Assembly: GCA_963728535.1 (NCBI GenBank)
Contig: CAVSKK010000001.1
Span: 620,001 to 684,000, forward strand
Source of the DNA: VAXT01 sp963728535
GTDB taxonomy: Bacteria; Actinomycetota; Thermoleophilia; Gaiellales; Gaiellaceae
Direction of reading: 5' to 3'
Length of the DNA: 64,000 nucleotides
Each line of letters starts with the position of its first letter. Positions within the stretch are counted from its first letter, which is position 1. Under the pieces are notes generated by a model that worked only from the letters and a program-made list of their open reading frames with translations, made no database searches and was not told the origin of the DNA. Both the position numbers and the translations under genes were made by a program. Shown here in pieces: positions 47,205 to 54,975 of this stretch.

Positions 47205-47665
47205 GCCACGTGTACTGCCCCGAATGCGGCTTCCAGAACCCGGAAGCTGCGAATTACTGCGCGAAGTGCGGCGCGTTGCTCGTCCGTGACGAGACCGGTT
47301 CGGATACGACGATGAGTTTCACCCCGGACGAAGCCGAGGACGAGGGGGCCACGATCCTCGACGAGATCAAGACGGAGGGCCCGGCACTCGTCGTCCGCTC
47401 GGGCGGAGGGCGCGCCGGCGAGCATTTTCTGCTTGAGAACGACAGCACGACGGTCGGCCGCTCGCCGGACTGCGACGTCTTTCTCGACGACGTGACCGTC
47501 TCGCGCCGGCATGCGCAGGTGCTCCGGCGGGACGGCCAGTTCGTGATCGAGGACAAGGGCAGCCTCAACGGCACGTTCCTCAACCGCCGCCGGATCGAGT
47601 CGGGACAGCTCGAGGACGGCGACGAGGTTCAGATCGGCAAGTACAAGCTGACCTTCCTCTCGTGA
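47201..47665 (+). CDS. Zinc-ribbon plus FHA-domain protein (GarA-like)
   Basis: 154 residues from TTG 47201. N-terminal zinc ribbon: C-P-E-C-G-F and C-A-K-C-G-A. Then a flexible segment (D-T-T-M-S-F-T and G-A-T-I-L-D-E-I) where GarA has its phosphothreonines, and an FHA domain with V-G-R-S-P-D-C-D, V-S-R-R-H-A-Q and L-N-G-T-F-L-N. FHA domains bind phosphothreonine; GarA adjusts glutamate metabolism after kinase action. GTGA overlap with the MerR gene, the same order as mycobacterial garA-Rv1828. Confidence 0.9.
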   Translation: MSHVYCPECGFQNPEAANYCAKCGALLVRDETGSDTTMSFTPDEAEDEGATILDEIKTEGPALVVRSGGGRAGEHFLLENDSTTVGRSPDCDVFLDDVTVSRRHAQVLRRDGQFVIEDKGSLNGTFLNRRRIESGQLEDGDEVQIGKYKLTFLS

Positions 47666-48357
47666 GCGCAGCAGCCCAGGCACCCCCTCGCAGCGGCCTG
47701 CTCCACATCGGGGCGGTCTGCCGGCATCTACGGGACGAGTTCCCGGACGTCTCGATCTCGAAGATCCGGTATCTCGAGGAGCAGGGCCTGCTCGCGCCGA
47801 AGCGGACGCGTGGCGGCTACCGCCTCTTCGACGAGGACGCGGTCGAGCGGCTGCGGACGATTCTGCGTCTCCAGCGGGATCAATTCCTGCCGCTGCGCGT
47901 CATCCGGCAGGAGCTCGCTTCGCCGGCGGCCGGCAAGTCACGCCGGCGACGGGAGGCGGCAGGCCTCGCCGGGCCGGAGGAGGAGGTGGACGCGCACGAG
48001 CTCGTGGAACGCTCCGGAGCCACGCCTCAACTGCTGCGTGAGCTCGAGGAATACGGTCTGCTCGAGGCTCGCGGGAATGGGGGAGAGAAGCGGTACGCAG
48101 CGGGCGATGCCGAGATCGCCGCCGTGTGCGCGCGGCTCTCGTCGTTCGGGATCGGGCCGCGCAACCTCCGCCCGTTTCGGACTGCGTCCGACCGCGAAGC
48201 GTCGCTCCTCGAGCAGCTCGTCGGGCCGACCCTTCGCACACGCAATCCCGAGCGCCGCGAGGCTGCCCTGGGCGACCTGCGAACCCTCGCCGAACTCGCG
48301 CAGGAGCTCTCACAGCTCCTCTTCTGGCGTGCTCTCCGACAGGTCGCCTCCGACTGA
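47662..48357 (+). CDS. MerR-family transcriptional regulator
   Basis: 231 residues from GTG 47662. An N-terminal MerR winged helix: H-I-G-A-V-C-R-H-L, I-S-K-I-R-Y-L-E-E-Q-G-L-L-A-P-K-R-T-R-G-G-Y-R-L-F, V-E-R-L-R-T-I-L-R-L-Q. The C-terminal region carries a second HTH-like segment (A-T-P-Q-L-L-R-E-L-E-E-Y-G-L-L-E). The long form and its position after the FHA gene match the Rv1828 group. It shares a base with apt (TGATG). Confidence 0.88.
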   Translation: MSAAAQAPPRSGLLHIGAVCRHLRDEFPDVSISKIRYLEEQGLLAPKRTRGGYRLFDEDAVERLRTILRLQRDQFLPLRVIRQELASPAAGKSRRRREAAGLAGPEEEVDAHELVERSGATPQLLRELEEYGLLEARGNGGEKRYAAGDAEIAAVCARLSSFGIGPRNLRPFRTASDREASLLEQLVGPTLRTRNPERREAALGDLRTLAELAQELSQLLFWRALRQVASD

Positions 48358-48887
48358 TGGCCGTTGCCGGGGTGGAAGACCTGAAGGCGAAGATCCGCGA
48401 CGTCCCGGACTGGCCGCAGGAGGGCATCGTCTTCAAGGACATCATGCCGCTGCTCGCCGACCCGGAGGCACTGACGCAGACGATCGACCTCCTTGCAGAG
48501 TGGGCGGAGGAGCGCCGGCCGCAGGTCGTGGTCGGCGGCGAGGCCCGGGGGTTCTTCATCGGGTCGGCGATCGCCTACAAGCTCGGCTGTGGCTTTGTCC
48601 CGGCTCGGCGGCCGGGCAAGCTGCCGTTGGAAACGATCAGCGCCGAGTACGCGCTCGAGTACGGCCGCAACACGCTCGAGCTCCAGGCTGATGCGTTCGA
48701 GGGTGGGACAAGGGCGCTCATCCACGACGACGTCCTCGCAACCGGGGGAACGTCGAAGGCGATGGCCGACCTCGTCGAGCAGTTGGGCGGAGAAGTCGTC
48801 GGAATGGCCTTTCTCATCGAGCTGGACTTCCTGAAGGGCAGGGAAAAGCTCACCGAGTACGACGTTTTTTCGCTGATTCATTACTGA
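48357..48887 (+). CDS. apt: Adenine phosphoribosyltransferase
   Basis: 176 residues. P-D-W-P-Q-E-G-I-V-F-K-D-I is the Apt N-terminal signature, G-G-E-A-R-G-F-F-I-G the adenine region, R-R-P-G-K-L-P the flexible loop, and A-L-I-H-D-D-V-L-A-T-G-G-T the PRPP-binding motif. It salvages adenine to AMP. Last gene of the rsiG-like/FHA/MerR/apt run. Confidence 0.95.
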   Translation: MAVAGVEDLKAKIRDVPDWPQEGIVFKDIMPLLADPEALTQTIDLLAEWAEERRPQVVVGGEARGFFIGSAIAYKLGCGFVPARRPGKLPLETISAEYALEYGRNTLELQADAFEGGTRALIHDDVLATGGTSKAMADLVEQLGGEVVGMAFLIELDFLKGREKLTEYDVFSLIHY

Positions 48888-48981
48888 GCGCGCCGGAGCA
48901 AGACTGAAGTCTGGCACCGGATTCCGGGGCTGATCCTTCAAGGAGGACGTCCGAGAAGCCGATTACAACGTCTAGAGAGGC

Positions 48982-49575
48982 ATGTATGACGCGCTCACAA
49001 CGCGGTACACGTTTGCCTGCCCCAGCAGGGGGGAGATCCGCGTGCGGCTCTCCGCCTTCCGCATCCTCGACCGGCTGCCGGGCGCCGAGCACCCGGCGGT
49101 CTTCCAGGTCGTGTTCGACTGCCCCTGCGGCGAGGAGCACCCGGGCCTCGTCTCGGACGCGGAGCTCGACTGGGCACCGCTCGGGCTGACCGAGGAGCGC
49201 TTCCTCAACCTGATGACCGCGCGGTTCGAGGAGACCGCGTCCGAGCTCTCTGACCTGGCGGTGCGCCGCATCCAGGCCGGCGACTGGCCGTGGAGCTTCT
49301 ACTGCTACCCGGAGGATCGCTCCCGCCCCGTCTTTCCCTCCTCGTTCTTCCTGCTTTCCCCCGGCGAAGGCTCGCTCGGCCTGGCCGTGCGTTGCCCTGT
49401 CTGCGACCGGGTCTCGGTCAATCTCGTCTCGCACGAGCACGTCGACCTCCCGTTCCACAACGACCGCGAGATCGGTTTCGTCCCGCACGTGTTCGCCGGC
49501 GACGCGGAGCGGCTCCTCGAGGAGTTCAGGGACGATCTCGACTCCGGCCGCTTCGATTCGCGCCTGCTCGACTAA
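48982..49575 (+). CDS. CpXC-like zinc-binding hypothetical protein
   Basis: 197 residues. Cysteine pairs F-D-C-P-C-G-E-E-H and V-R-C-P-V-C-D-R suggest a zinc site like that of CpXC proteins. A further C-Y-P-E-D and F-A-C-P lie elsewhere. Aromatic segments D-W-P-W-S-F-Y-C-Y and F-P-S-S-F-F-L are notable. GAGAGG precedes ATG 48982. No signal peptide. Function not known. Confidence 0.7.
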   Translation: MYDALTTRYTFACPSRGEIRVRLSAFRILDRLPGAEHPAVFQVVFDCPCGEEHPGLVSDAELDWAPLGLTEERFLNLMTARFEETASELSDLAVRRIQAGDWPWSFYCYPEDRSRPVFPSSFFLLSPGEGSLGLAVRCPVCDRVSVNLVSHEHVDLPFHNDREIGFVPHVFAGDAERLLEEFRDDLDSGRFDSRLLD

Positions 49576-49615
49576 AACGACGCGAAACGGGCAGGACCGG
49601 GGTGGAGGTGGTGCT

Positions 49616-50263
49616 ATGTACGGTCTAACACGAGGTGCAATAACCCTGATCGGCGTACTGGTCGCAGGCTTTCTCCTGTGGCTCGGAACGCAGATCCTGC
49701 CCGACAGCGGAGAGGCGACGAGCGGCGAGTACTGGGCCGCTCTTGGTCTCGTGGCCGCGGCGGGCTTGACGATGGCGCTCTCACAGCTACTCGGCGGGTG
49801 GACGAAGTGGGGGTGGCCGCGAGTTTCCGCCAAGGTCTTCCTGCTGGCCTTCCTGCCCACGCTGATTCTGGGCGGCTGGGTCCTGGCAGCCGGTGATCCA
49901 GGCGATTCCTGGTTCGGCCGGCATGTGGGGAGCTGGTCCGAGGACATCGGAATCGACGGCGTCGTCGCCGACTTCGGGACGATGATTCCGGCGATCGCGT
50001 TCGGGATCGGGCTCGTCTTCGGATTCACGTTCGACACGACAGGCCCGCGCGTCCGCAAGGCGACACCGGTCGCGACACCAATCGCGACACCGAAGCCGGT
50101 CGTCACCAAAGAGCACGTCGTAGCGACCGACCACGAGCAGGTCACGACGACCGACGCTGTCGGGGACGATCGCCGTGTGCACATCGGGAATGGGAGCGCG
50201 CAGGAGGCGCCGGCACAGGAGCCGGAACCTGCGCCGAGGACGGGGGAGCCGACTAAGAGCTAA
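49616..50263 (+). CDS. Membrane protein with Pro/Thr-rich cytoplasmic tail
   Basis: 215 residues behind GGAGGTGG. Four membrane helices (about 7-27, 40-60, 70-91, 119-139) are followed by a low-complexity tail with V-A-T-P-I-A-T-P-K-P-V-V-T repeats and Q-E-A-P-A-Q-E-P-E-P. The amphipathic segment G-W-T-K-W-G-W-P-R-V sits between helices 2 and 3. Not recognised. Confidence 0.7.
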   Translation: MYGLTRGAITLIGVLVAGFLLWLGTQILPDSGEATSGEYWAALGLVAAAGLTMALSQLLGGWTKWGWPRVSAKVFLLAFLPTLILGGWVLAAGDPGDSWFGRHVGSWSEDIGIDGVVADFGTMIPAIAFGIGLVFGFTFDTTGPRVRKATPVATPIATPKPVVTKEHVVATDHEQVTTTDAVGDDRRVHIGNGSAQEAPAQEPEPAPRTGEPTKS

Positions 50264-50321
50264 GAGCCGCTCACTCCGGGGAGGGATCACCGGGCGGCGG
50301 GCCGTGGCCGATATTCGGTTC

Positions 50322-50513
50322 ATGGACGCCGCCCCGCTCCAGACCAACCGAGGCCTCGCCCTCATCCTCGAGCATTGCAGTCGCCTGGACGGGATCGAGC
50401 ACACGCCTCCGACAGCCGTCCTGCGCCTGCGCCAGGCCGCCGGCGACGAGCTCGCGCGCCTGCTCCTGAGCGCACTCGCCGGCGATCACCGAGCCCGGCC
50501 GAGCACGGTTTAG
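50322..50513 (+). CDS. Small hypothetical protein
   Basis: 63 residues from ATG 50322 (or 69 from GTG 50304). Two helices: G-L-A-L-I-L-E-H-C-S-R-L and A-V-L-R-L-R-Q-A-A-G-D-E-L-A-R-L-L-L-S-A-L. The pattern 'L..L...G.ELARLLL.AL' resembles a small conserved actinobacterial protein I cannot name. No ribosome site stands out. It ends 5 nt before a convergent gene. Confidence 0.45.
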   Translation: MDAAPLQTNRGLALILEHCSRLDGIEHTPPTAVLRLRQAAGDELARLLLSALAGDHRARPSTV

Positions 50514-50518
50514 TCGCG

Positions 50519-50728
50519 TTACCGGCCCGCGCGCCGCGGGCGGTCTTCGCCGTAGATCCGGATGTAGAGGAAGATCGCTCCGGCCGCGACGAGTGCGAGG
50601 ACGAAGGACGCGCCCTTGCCGACGTCGACGGCGATCATCCCGAGCCAGAGGTAGAGGAAGAAGCCGAAGGCCCAGAGGAAGGCGGACACGCCCTTGTCGA
50701 TGCTCGGTGGTCGAACGTGGAACGTCAT
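50519..50728 (-). CDS. Small two-helix membrane protein
   Basis: 69 residues from ATG 50728. Two membrane helices: A-F-L-W-A-F-G-F-F-L-Y-L-W-L-G-M-I-A-V and F-V-L-A-L-V-A-A-G-A-I-F-L-Y-I, with a basic C-terminus E-D-R-P-R-R-A-G-R. TAGAAT lies 9 nt upstream on the minus strand. Function unknown. Confidence 0.65.
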   Translation of the reverse strand: MTFHVRPPSIDKGVSAFLWAFGFFLYLWLGMIAVDVGKGASFVLALVAAGAIFLYIRIYGEDRPRRAGR

Positions 50729-51176
50729 CGGCCAGCGATTCTAAACGGGGGAGAGGTCCCGGGCCACGGCGACAGCCTGACCGAAACGGGACCAAAAAAA
50801 TTCGCCGAGCCGGTTTCGCTTTTGTCCGCTCAACCGACCAACTTTCGGCTTCCGCCTACGGCCGCCCGGCTGGGCCTCGACCTACTCGCGCTCCGTGCTC
50901 GGCGCAATCAGGACACTAGAGATGTCAAGGCGTCCGATCAAGACCTGTCGAAACGTCGACCCCGCAATTTGCAAAAGATTCAGTTTTCAACATTTTCCAC
51001 ATCCTCCGAGTCTCTCTGTGGACAAGCCTGGGGAAGAAGAGGCCGGCCCGTTCTCGTTTGGTCGAACTTGACATAACAATCGTTATCGTGCATTGGCTCG
51101 GGCCCAACGGTCAGGCAGCGCCTACAGCTATGGTGTTTGATCTGAGCATCGGCCTGGTATCTACAGAAGCAAGCGC
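50729..51176. other. 448-bp intergenic region with DnaA-box-like pair, upstream of sigma gene
   Basis: No gene seen. An AT-rich patch (50966-51001) ends in TTTTCCACA (50993-51001), and TGTGGACAA (51017-51025, complement TTGTCCACA, the actinobacterial DnaA-box consensus) follows 15 bp later in opposite orientation. TTGACA (51068-51073) overlaps the inverted repeat ATAAC-AATC-GTTAT (51073-51086). A run of seven A occurs near 50793. It probably holds the promoters of the sigma gene. Confidence 0.5.
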
Positions 51177-52223
51177 ATGACCGTTGAGATCGAGCACGTC
51201 CTAGGAGCGGAGGACGTCCGCCAGGTCATCGAGTCGGCCGAACAGGCTGGCTCTGTTCGTGCGTCCGAGCTCGCCGAGCTCGTCGAAGCGCACGAGTTGA
51301 GCGACCTCGAAGTCGACGCTCTGAACCGCGTGCTCGACCAGCGAGGCATCGAGATCCTCGAGGACAGCAAGGAGCCGGCACCGCCGCCGCAACCCGTCGT
51401 CTACGAGACGACGACGGACGCGCTCCAGCTCTTCCTGCGCGAGGCCGGCCGCCATGCACTGCTGACGGCTGCGCAGGAGGTCGAGCTCTCCAAGCGGATC
51501 GAGCGCGGCGACCCTGAGGCGAAACAGCACATGATCCAGTCGAACCTGCGCCTCGTCGTCTCGATCGCCAAGAACTACCGGAACCAGGGCTTGCCGTTCC
51601 TCGATCTGATCCAGGAGGGCACGCTGGGCCTGATCCGCGCCGTGGAGAAGTTCGACTGGCGCCGCGGCTACAAGTTCTCGACCTACGCCACGTGGTGGAT
51701 CCGCCAGGCGGTCGCGCGGGCGCTCGCGGACAAAGCCCGGACGATCCGGATGCCCGTCCACATCGTCGAGCGCCTCCAGAAGATGAACAAGGCCGAGCGC
51801 CTGCTCTGGACGCAGCTGGGCCGCGAGCCCACGCTCGCCGAGATCGCCGAGGAGGCGAGCCTGCCGGTCGAGCAGGCACGCGAAGTGAAGGCGGCCGCGC
51901 GAGCGTCGACGAGCCTCGACCAGCCCGTCGGCGAGACGGAGGACGCGGTGTTCGGGGATTTCGTGGCCGGCGATGGGCCCTCCCCCGAGGACGAGGTCGA
52001 GATCACGCTGCGCAGCCAGGCGCTCACCCGTGGGCTGAACGCGCTGTCCGAGCGCGAGCGGAAAGTGATCGCGCTCCGTTACGGCCTCGCCGAGTCCGAG
52101 CCGAAGACGCTCGAGGAGATCGGCCGCACGCTGGGCCTGACGCGAGAACGCGTCCGCCAGATCGAAGTCCACGCACTTCGACGCCTGTCGAAGCTGCGCG
52201 AGATGGAATCCGTGGCGGGATAG
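51177..52223 (+). CDS. Sigma-70 factor, primary type (RpoD/SigA-like)
   Basis: 348 residues. An acidic N-terminal region (region 1.1-like: V-I-E-S-A-E-Q-A-G-S...L-S-D-L-E-V-D-A-L-N-R-V-L) is followed by region 1.2 (D-A-L-Q-L-F-L-R-E-A-G), region 2 (N-L-R-L-V-V-S-I-A-K-N-Y, F-L-D-L-I-Q-E-G-T-L-G-L, Y-K-F-S-T-Y-A-T-W-W-I-R-Q), region 3 and region 4 (T-L-E-E-I-G-R-T-L-G-L-T-R-E-R-V-R-Q-I-E). Presence of region 1.1 and a full 2-4 set suggests the housekeeping factor, although the next gene is also RpoD-like. Confidence 0.9.
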   Translation: MTVEIEHVLGAEDVRQVIESAEQAGSVRASELAELVEAHELSDLEVDALNRVLDQRGIEILEDSKEPAPPPQPVVYETTTDALQLFLREAGRHALLTAAQEVELSKRIERGDPEAKQHMIQSNLRLVVSIAKNYRNQGLPFLDLIQEGTLGLIRAVEKFDWRRGYKFSTYATWWIRQAVARALADKARTIRMPVHIVERLQKMNKAERLLWTQLGREPTLAEIAEEASLPVEQAREVKAAARASTSLDQPVGETEDAVFGDFVAGDGPSPEDEVEITLRSQALTRGLNALSERERKVIALRYGLAESEPKTLEEIGRTLGLTRERVRQIEVHALRRLSKLREMESVAG

Positions 52224-52227
52224 TTCC

Positions 52228-52241
52228 GCGCCTCTAGGCGC
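52228..52241. terminator. Short hairpin between convergent sigma genes
   Basis: GCGCC-TCTA-GGCGC in the 61-bp gap between the two sigma-factor stops. Weak, no T-run; could serve either direction. Confidence 0.25.
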
Positions 52242-52284
52242 CTGTTGACCCCTCGCTTGATGCGCTTTGCTGCGATTAACCGAC

Positions 52285-53244
52285 TCAGTCGGTGAGGTAG
52301 AGCTGCAGCCCTGGCGCGACCTGGCGTAGCTCTCTCAGTGCGCGCGCTTCGAGTTGGCGGACCCGCTCTCGGGTGATGCCGAGGCCGTTGCCGACTTGCT
52401 CGAGGGTCTGTGGAGTCTCCCCGTCGAGGCCGAACCGCAGGGCCAGCACACGGCGCATGCGGGGATTCAGACGACGGAGGGCGCCGGCGAGCTCGCGCGA
52501 GCGAAGCATCTTCGCCGTCGCGGCGTCAGGCTGATCCGACTTCGTGTCCTCGATCAGATCTCCGAAGATGCTCTCCCCGTCCCCCACCGGCGTCTCGAGG
52601 CTGACGGGATCCTCGATCAGCTCGAGTAGCTCCTGGACGCGTTCCGGCGGGAACCCGCTCTCCTTGGCGATCTCCGGGATCAGCGGATCACGATTCAGCT
52701 TCTGGGCGAGGATACGGCGTGCGCGAAGCACTTTTCTCGTCTGCTCCGCGACGTGGACCGGAAGCCGGATCGTGCGGCCCTGGTCTGCGAGGGCGCGCGT
52801 CACGGACTGGCGGATCCACCAGGTGGCGTAGGTCGAAAGCTTGTAGCCGAGCTTGTAGTCGAACTTCTCGACCGCTCGGATCAGGCCGAGGTTGCCCTCC
52901 TGGATCAGGTCGAGCAGCGGGACGCCCGCCCGCGTGTAGTTGCGCGTGATCGACATCACAAGCCTGAGATTGCACTCGATCAGCCGGCGCTTCGCGGCCT
53001 CGTCGCCTTCGTCCTTGCGGCGGGCGAGCTCGCGCTCTTCCAGCGGAGTGAGCAACGGCCCGTCGCCGATCTGGCGGACGTAGAGCTTCAGCGGGTCCTG
53101 CGTGACGGCAGCGACGCCGTCATACGGATCTTTTTCCTCCACCTCGGCGGGCTCGTCGAGCGCCGCGGGGTCGGGAACCGCCTCGAGCTTCAGCTCCGGC
53201 GCGTGATCTGCCTCTGGCGGTTGCTGGGGAAGCGGCCTGGCCAT
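52285..53244 (-). CDS. Second sigma-70 factor, RpoD/SigB group
   Basis: 319 residues. After a Pro/Glu-rich N-terminus come region 1.2 (D-P-L-K-L-Y-V-R-Q-I-G), region 2 (N-L-R-L-V-M-S-I-T-R-N-Y, L-L-D-L-I-Q-E-G-N-L-G-L, Y-K-L-S-T-Y-A-T-W-W-I-R-Q), region 3 and region 4 (T-L-E-Q-V-G-N-G-L-G-I-T-R-E-R-V-R-Q-L-E). There is no region 1.1, so a group 2 (SigB/HrdB-paralogue) assignment is likely. It is convergent with the other sigma gene 61 bp away. Region 2.4 is nearly the same in both, so their -10 preferences should overlap. Confidence 0.9.
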   Translation of the reverse strand: MARPLPQQPPEADHAPELKLEAVPDPAALDEPAEVEEKDPYDGVAAVTQDPLKLYVRQIGDGPLLTPLEERELARRKDEGDEAAKRRLIECNLRLVMSITRNYTRAGVPLLDLIQEGNLGLIRAVEKFDYKLGYKLSTYATWWIRQSVTRALADQGRTIRLPVHVAEQTRKVLRARRILAQKLNRDPLIPEIAKESGFPPERVQELLELIEDPVSLETPVGDGESIFGDLIEDTKSDQPDAATAKMLRSRELAGALRRLNPRMRRVLALRFGLDGETPQTLEQVGNGLGITRERVRQLEARALRELRQVAPGLQLYLTD

Positions 53245-53286
53245 CGAGCCGTGTTATCGGTCGCCAAGCGGGCTGGCTTAGTCGGG

Positions 53287-53302
53287 TACCCTCGATCGAG
53301 GG
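53287..53302 (+). promoter_or_regulatory. TACCCTCGATCGAGGG motif, promoter-like, no gene directly after
   Basis: GGTACCCTCGATCGAGGGA here is nearly identical to GGTACCCTCCATCGAGGGA at 18827-18845, where TACCCT stands 10 nt before the HisB-like ATG. Here 145 bp without a gene follow, up to the amidotransferase. It might start a small RNA. The rest of 53245-53446 shows nothing I recognise. Confidence 0.35.
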
Positions 53303-53434
53303 ACTAGCGCGGCCCCGGCGAATACCGAACCCTGTTGTAAGAGCTAACTCCAAGCGATCGCGGTCGTCGTATGTAGCAGGGGTCCTCCCTAGGCCCGCCG
53401 CTACGAGCGAGCCGAGGTCGTCTGGCGAGGCTCC

Positions 53435-53440
53435 TACGAT
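53435..53440 (+). promoter_or_regulatory. -10 hexamer TACGAT with leaderless spacing (amidotransferase)
   Basis: TACGAT, 6 nt (CAACAT), then ATG 53447, which must be the start because Cys2 is the catalytic residue. Confidence 0.6.
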
Positions 53441-53446
53441 CAACAT

Positions 53447-54238
53447 ATGTGTGGAATTGCCGGATACAGCCTTCAACGCGCGAGCCGAATCGATCGGACG
53501 CTCGCGGCGCAGGCCCTGCTCGCCGGAATCGCCGAGCGCGGCGCGGACGCGGTGGGCTACGCGTATCGAGGCGATAGCGGGACGCTGTCGGTGCACAAGC
53601 AGCGTTCCGGCGCCAGCGCCCTCCTCGACCGGGTTTCGATCCCCGCCGAGGCCACCGAGGCGCTCATTCACGTGCGCGACTACACGAAGGGCCACCCCAG
53701 GATCACGGCCAACAACCACCCCGTCCGCCACGGCGCGGTGAAAGGGGTGCACAACGGGATCATCTTGAACGACGAGGAAGTCTTCGCCCGGCACGGCTTT
53801 GAGCGCCAGGAGCCCCAGATGACCGTCGATTCCGAGGCGATCTTCGCGCTTGTCAACGCCGAAGGGCCGCGCGCAAAGGTCCTGGAGGAGCTTCGCGGCT
53901 CGATGGCCGCTGCCTGGCTCGACGAGCGCATGCGCGACACGCTGTTCATTGCGCGCGGCGTCGGACGGCCGCTCTGGCTCGGCGAAGGCAAGAAGGAAGT
54001 CTTTTTCGCATCCACGAGGGACGCGCTCGAAGTCGTCGAGCGCTACGTAGGTCTACGCCTCCGGAAGCGTGAGCTCCCAGAGGGGATCCTGCTCTCGCTC
54101 GGCGAGGGCCGCAGGATCGGCGCAGACCGGTTTACGCCGGACCGCGCTTTCGAGGAGCAGGCCCTGCCCGCCGTGCGGGCGCCGGCCGAGGGCGCGTCTT
54201 GCTTGAGCCGCCTTGCGGCGATCGCCGCCGCTTTGTAA
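53447..54238 (+). CDS. Stand-alone class II glutamine amidotransferase domain protein
   Basis: 263 residues. M-C-G-I-A-G-Y puts the Ntn nucleophile at Cys2. H-V-R-D-Y-T-K-G-H-P, N-N-H-P-V-R-H-G and G-V-H-N-G-I-I-L-N are the glutaminase signatures seen in PurF and GlmS, and S-E-A-I-F-A-L follows. There is no synthetase or phosphoribosyltransferase domain. It would release ammonia from glutamine for a separate partner, or act on another amide; the partner is unknown. The last 107 nt are antisense to the repeat protein gene. Confidence 0.85.
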   Translation: MCGIAGYSLQRASRIDRTLAAQALLAGIAERGADAVGYAYRGDSGTLSVHKQRSGASALLDRVSIPAEATEALIHVRDYTKGHPRITANNHPVRHGAVKGVHNGIILNDEEVFARHGFERQEPQMTVDSEAIFALVNAEGPRAKVLEELRGSMAAAWLDERMRDTLFIARGVGRPLWLGEGKKEVFFASTRDALEVVERYVGLRLRKRELPEGILLSLGEGRRIGADRFTPDRAFEEQALPAVRAPAEGASCLSRLAAIAAAL

Positions 54239-54920
54239 GCCGTCCCTCCGGCGACACCTCCACCCCATCTTCTCGCAGTCGCTCGCGCACGAGGAATTGG
54301 AACGTTGCCCAGGCTCCTCCCCCTGGCTCGAGCATCCGGTAGACCTGCCATTCGCTCATCAGTTCAGGATCGTTCTGGCGGGCGTCCTTCCAGTCTGAGA
54401 ATTTCGGCAGCCGGCCGATCCTGCGGGCAATCGCAGCGCCCTGCTCAATCGCCCGCTCGAGCCGCTCCTCCCCCACCGGGACGTCGAAGCCGGCTTCGCG
54501 AAGCGCGTTCTTCAGCGATCCGAACATGTGCCAGTAGAGCGACTTCGACGGCATCGACGCGCGATGCTCGTCGAGGTCCTTGGCCGTCGGCGGGCGGCCG
54601 AGCTCGTCCCCGAGCTCCCGTAGAAGGCGAATCAGGTCGGCCGGCTCGGCGAAACGCCGCGGGACCAGCCCGGCCTGGCGCTTCGCGTCGTTCCAGCTCC
54701 CGAAGTGCTGGATGACCGTCTGCGGGTGCACGGTCGTCTCAGCGTCCTGCTCGAACTCGCGCATCGTCGGCGAGCGTCCCAGCCGCTCTGCGGATGCGCG
54801 CAGCTGCTCGAGGATCTCCTCGTTCGAGTAGCGCTTGCGGATCCCCGCCTGGAACTCGGCCAAAGCCTTGGGATCGATCCGCGAGAGAGCCGCCCGAGAG
54901 ACCGGGCGTTTCCGGGGCAT
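54132..54920 (-). CDS. Homing-endonuclease-associated-repeat (HNH-repeat-like) DNA-binding protein
   Basis: 262 residues. Three tandem units of about 55 residues: I-L-E-Q-L-R-A-S-A-E-R-L-G-R-S-P-T-M-R-E-F with F-G-S-W-N-D-A-K-R-Q-A-G-L; L-I-R-L-L-R-E-L-G-D-E-L-G-R-P-P with F-G-S-L-K-N-A-L-R-E-A-G-F; and a third diverged unit A-I-A-R-R-I-G-R-L-P-K-F-S-D-W. No nuclease domain is present. The last 35 residues are a basic Arg/Pro tail (the part antisense to the amidotransferase). Probably binds DNA; regulatory role unknown. Confidence 0.8.
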   Translation of the reverse strand: MPRKRPVSRAALSRIDPKALAEFQAGIRKRYSNEEILEQLRASAERLGRSPTMREFEQDAETTVHPQTVIQHFGSWNDAKRQAGLVPRRFAEPADLIRLLRELGDELGRPPTAKDLDEHRASMPSKSLYWHMFGSLKNALREAGFDVPVGEERLERAIEQGAAIARRIGRLPKFSDWKDARQNDPELMSEWQVYRMLEPGGGAWATFQFLVRERLREDGVEVSPEGRLTKRRRSPQGGSSKTRPRPAPARRAGPAPRKRGPA

Positions 54921-54975
54921 GGCAAGAAGAATAGATCAGAATGGAGCAACTGCAAAGAAACCCTAGAACGCTGGG

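Noticed and set aside
50960..51030. Chromosome origin oriC
   Set aside because: Only two boxes and no dnaA, dnaN or recF nearby; kept as a DnaA-site observation only.
50925..51107. 60-codon minus-strand open frame in the sigma promoter region
   Set aside because: No ribosome site, no recognisable features, and it covers the DnaA-box pair and a promoter; treated as chance.
53303..53446. Housekeeping RNA (tmRNA, RNase P, SRP or 6S) in the gap before the amidotransferase
   Set aside because: None of the conserved cores of these RNAs was found; left as an unexplained promoter-like start.
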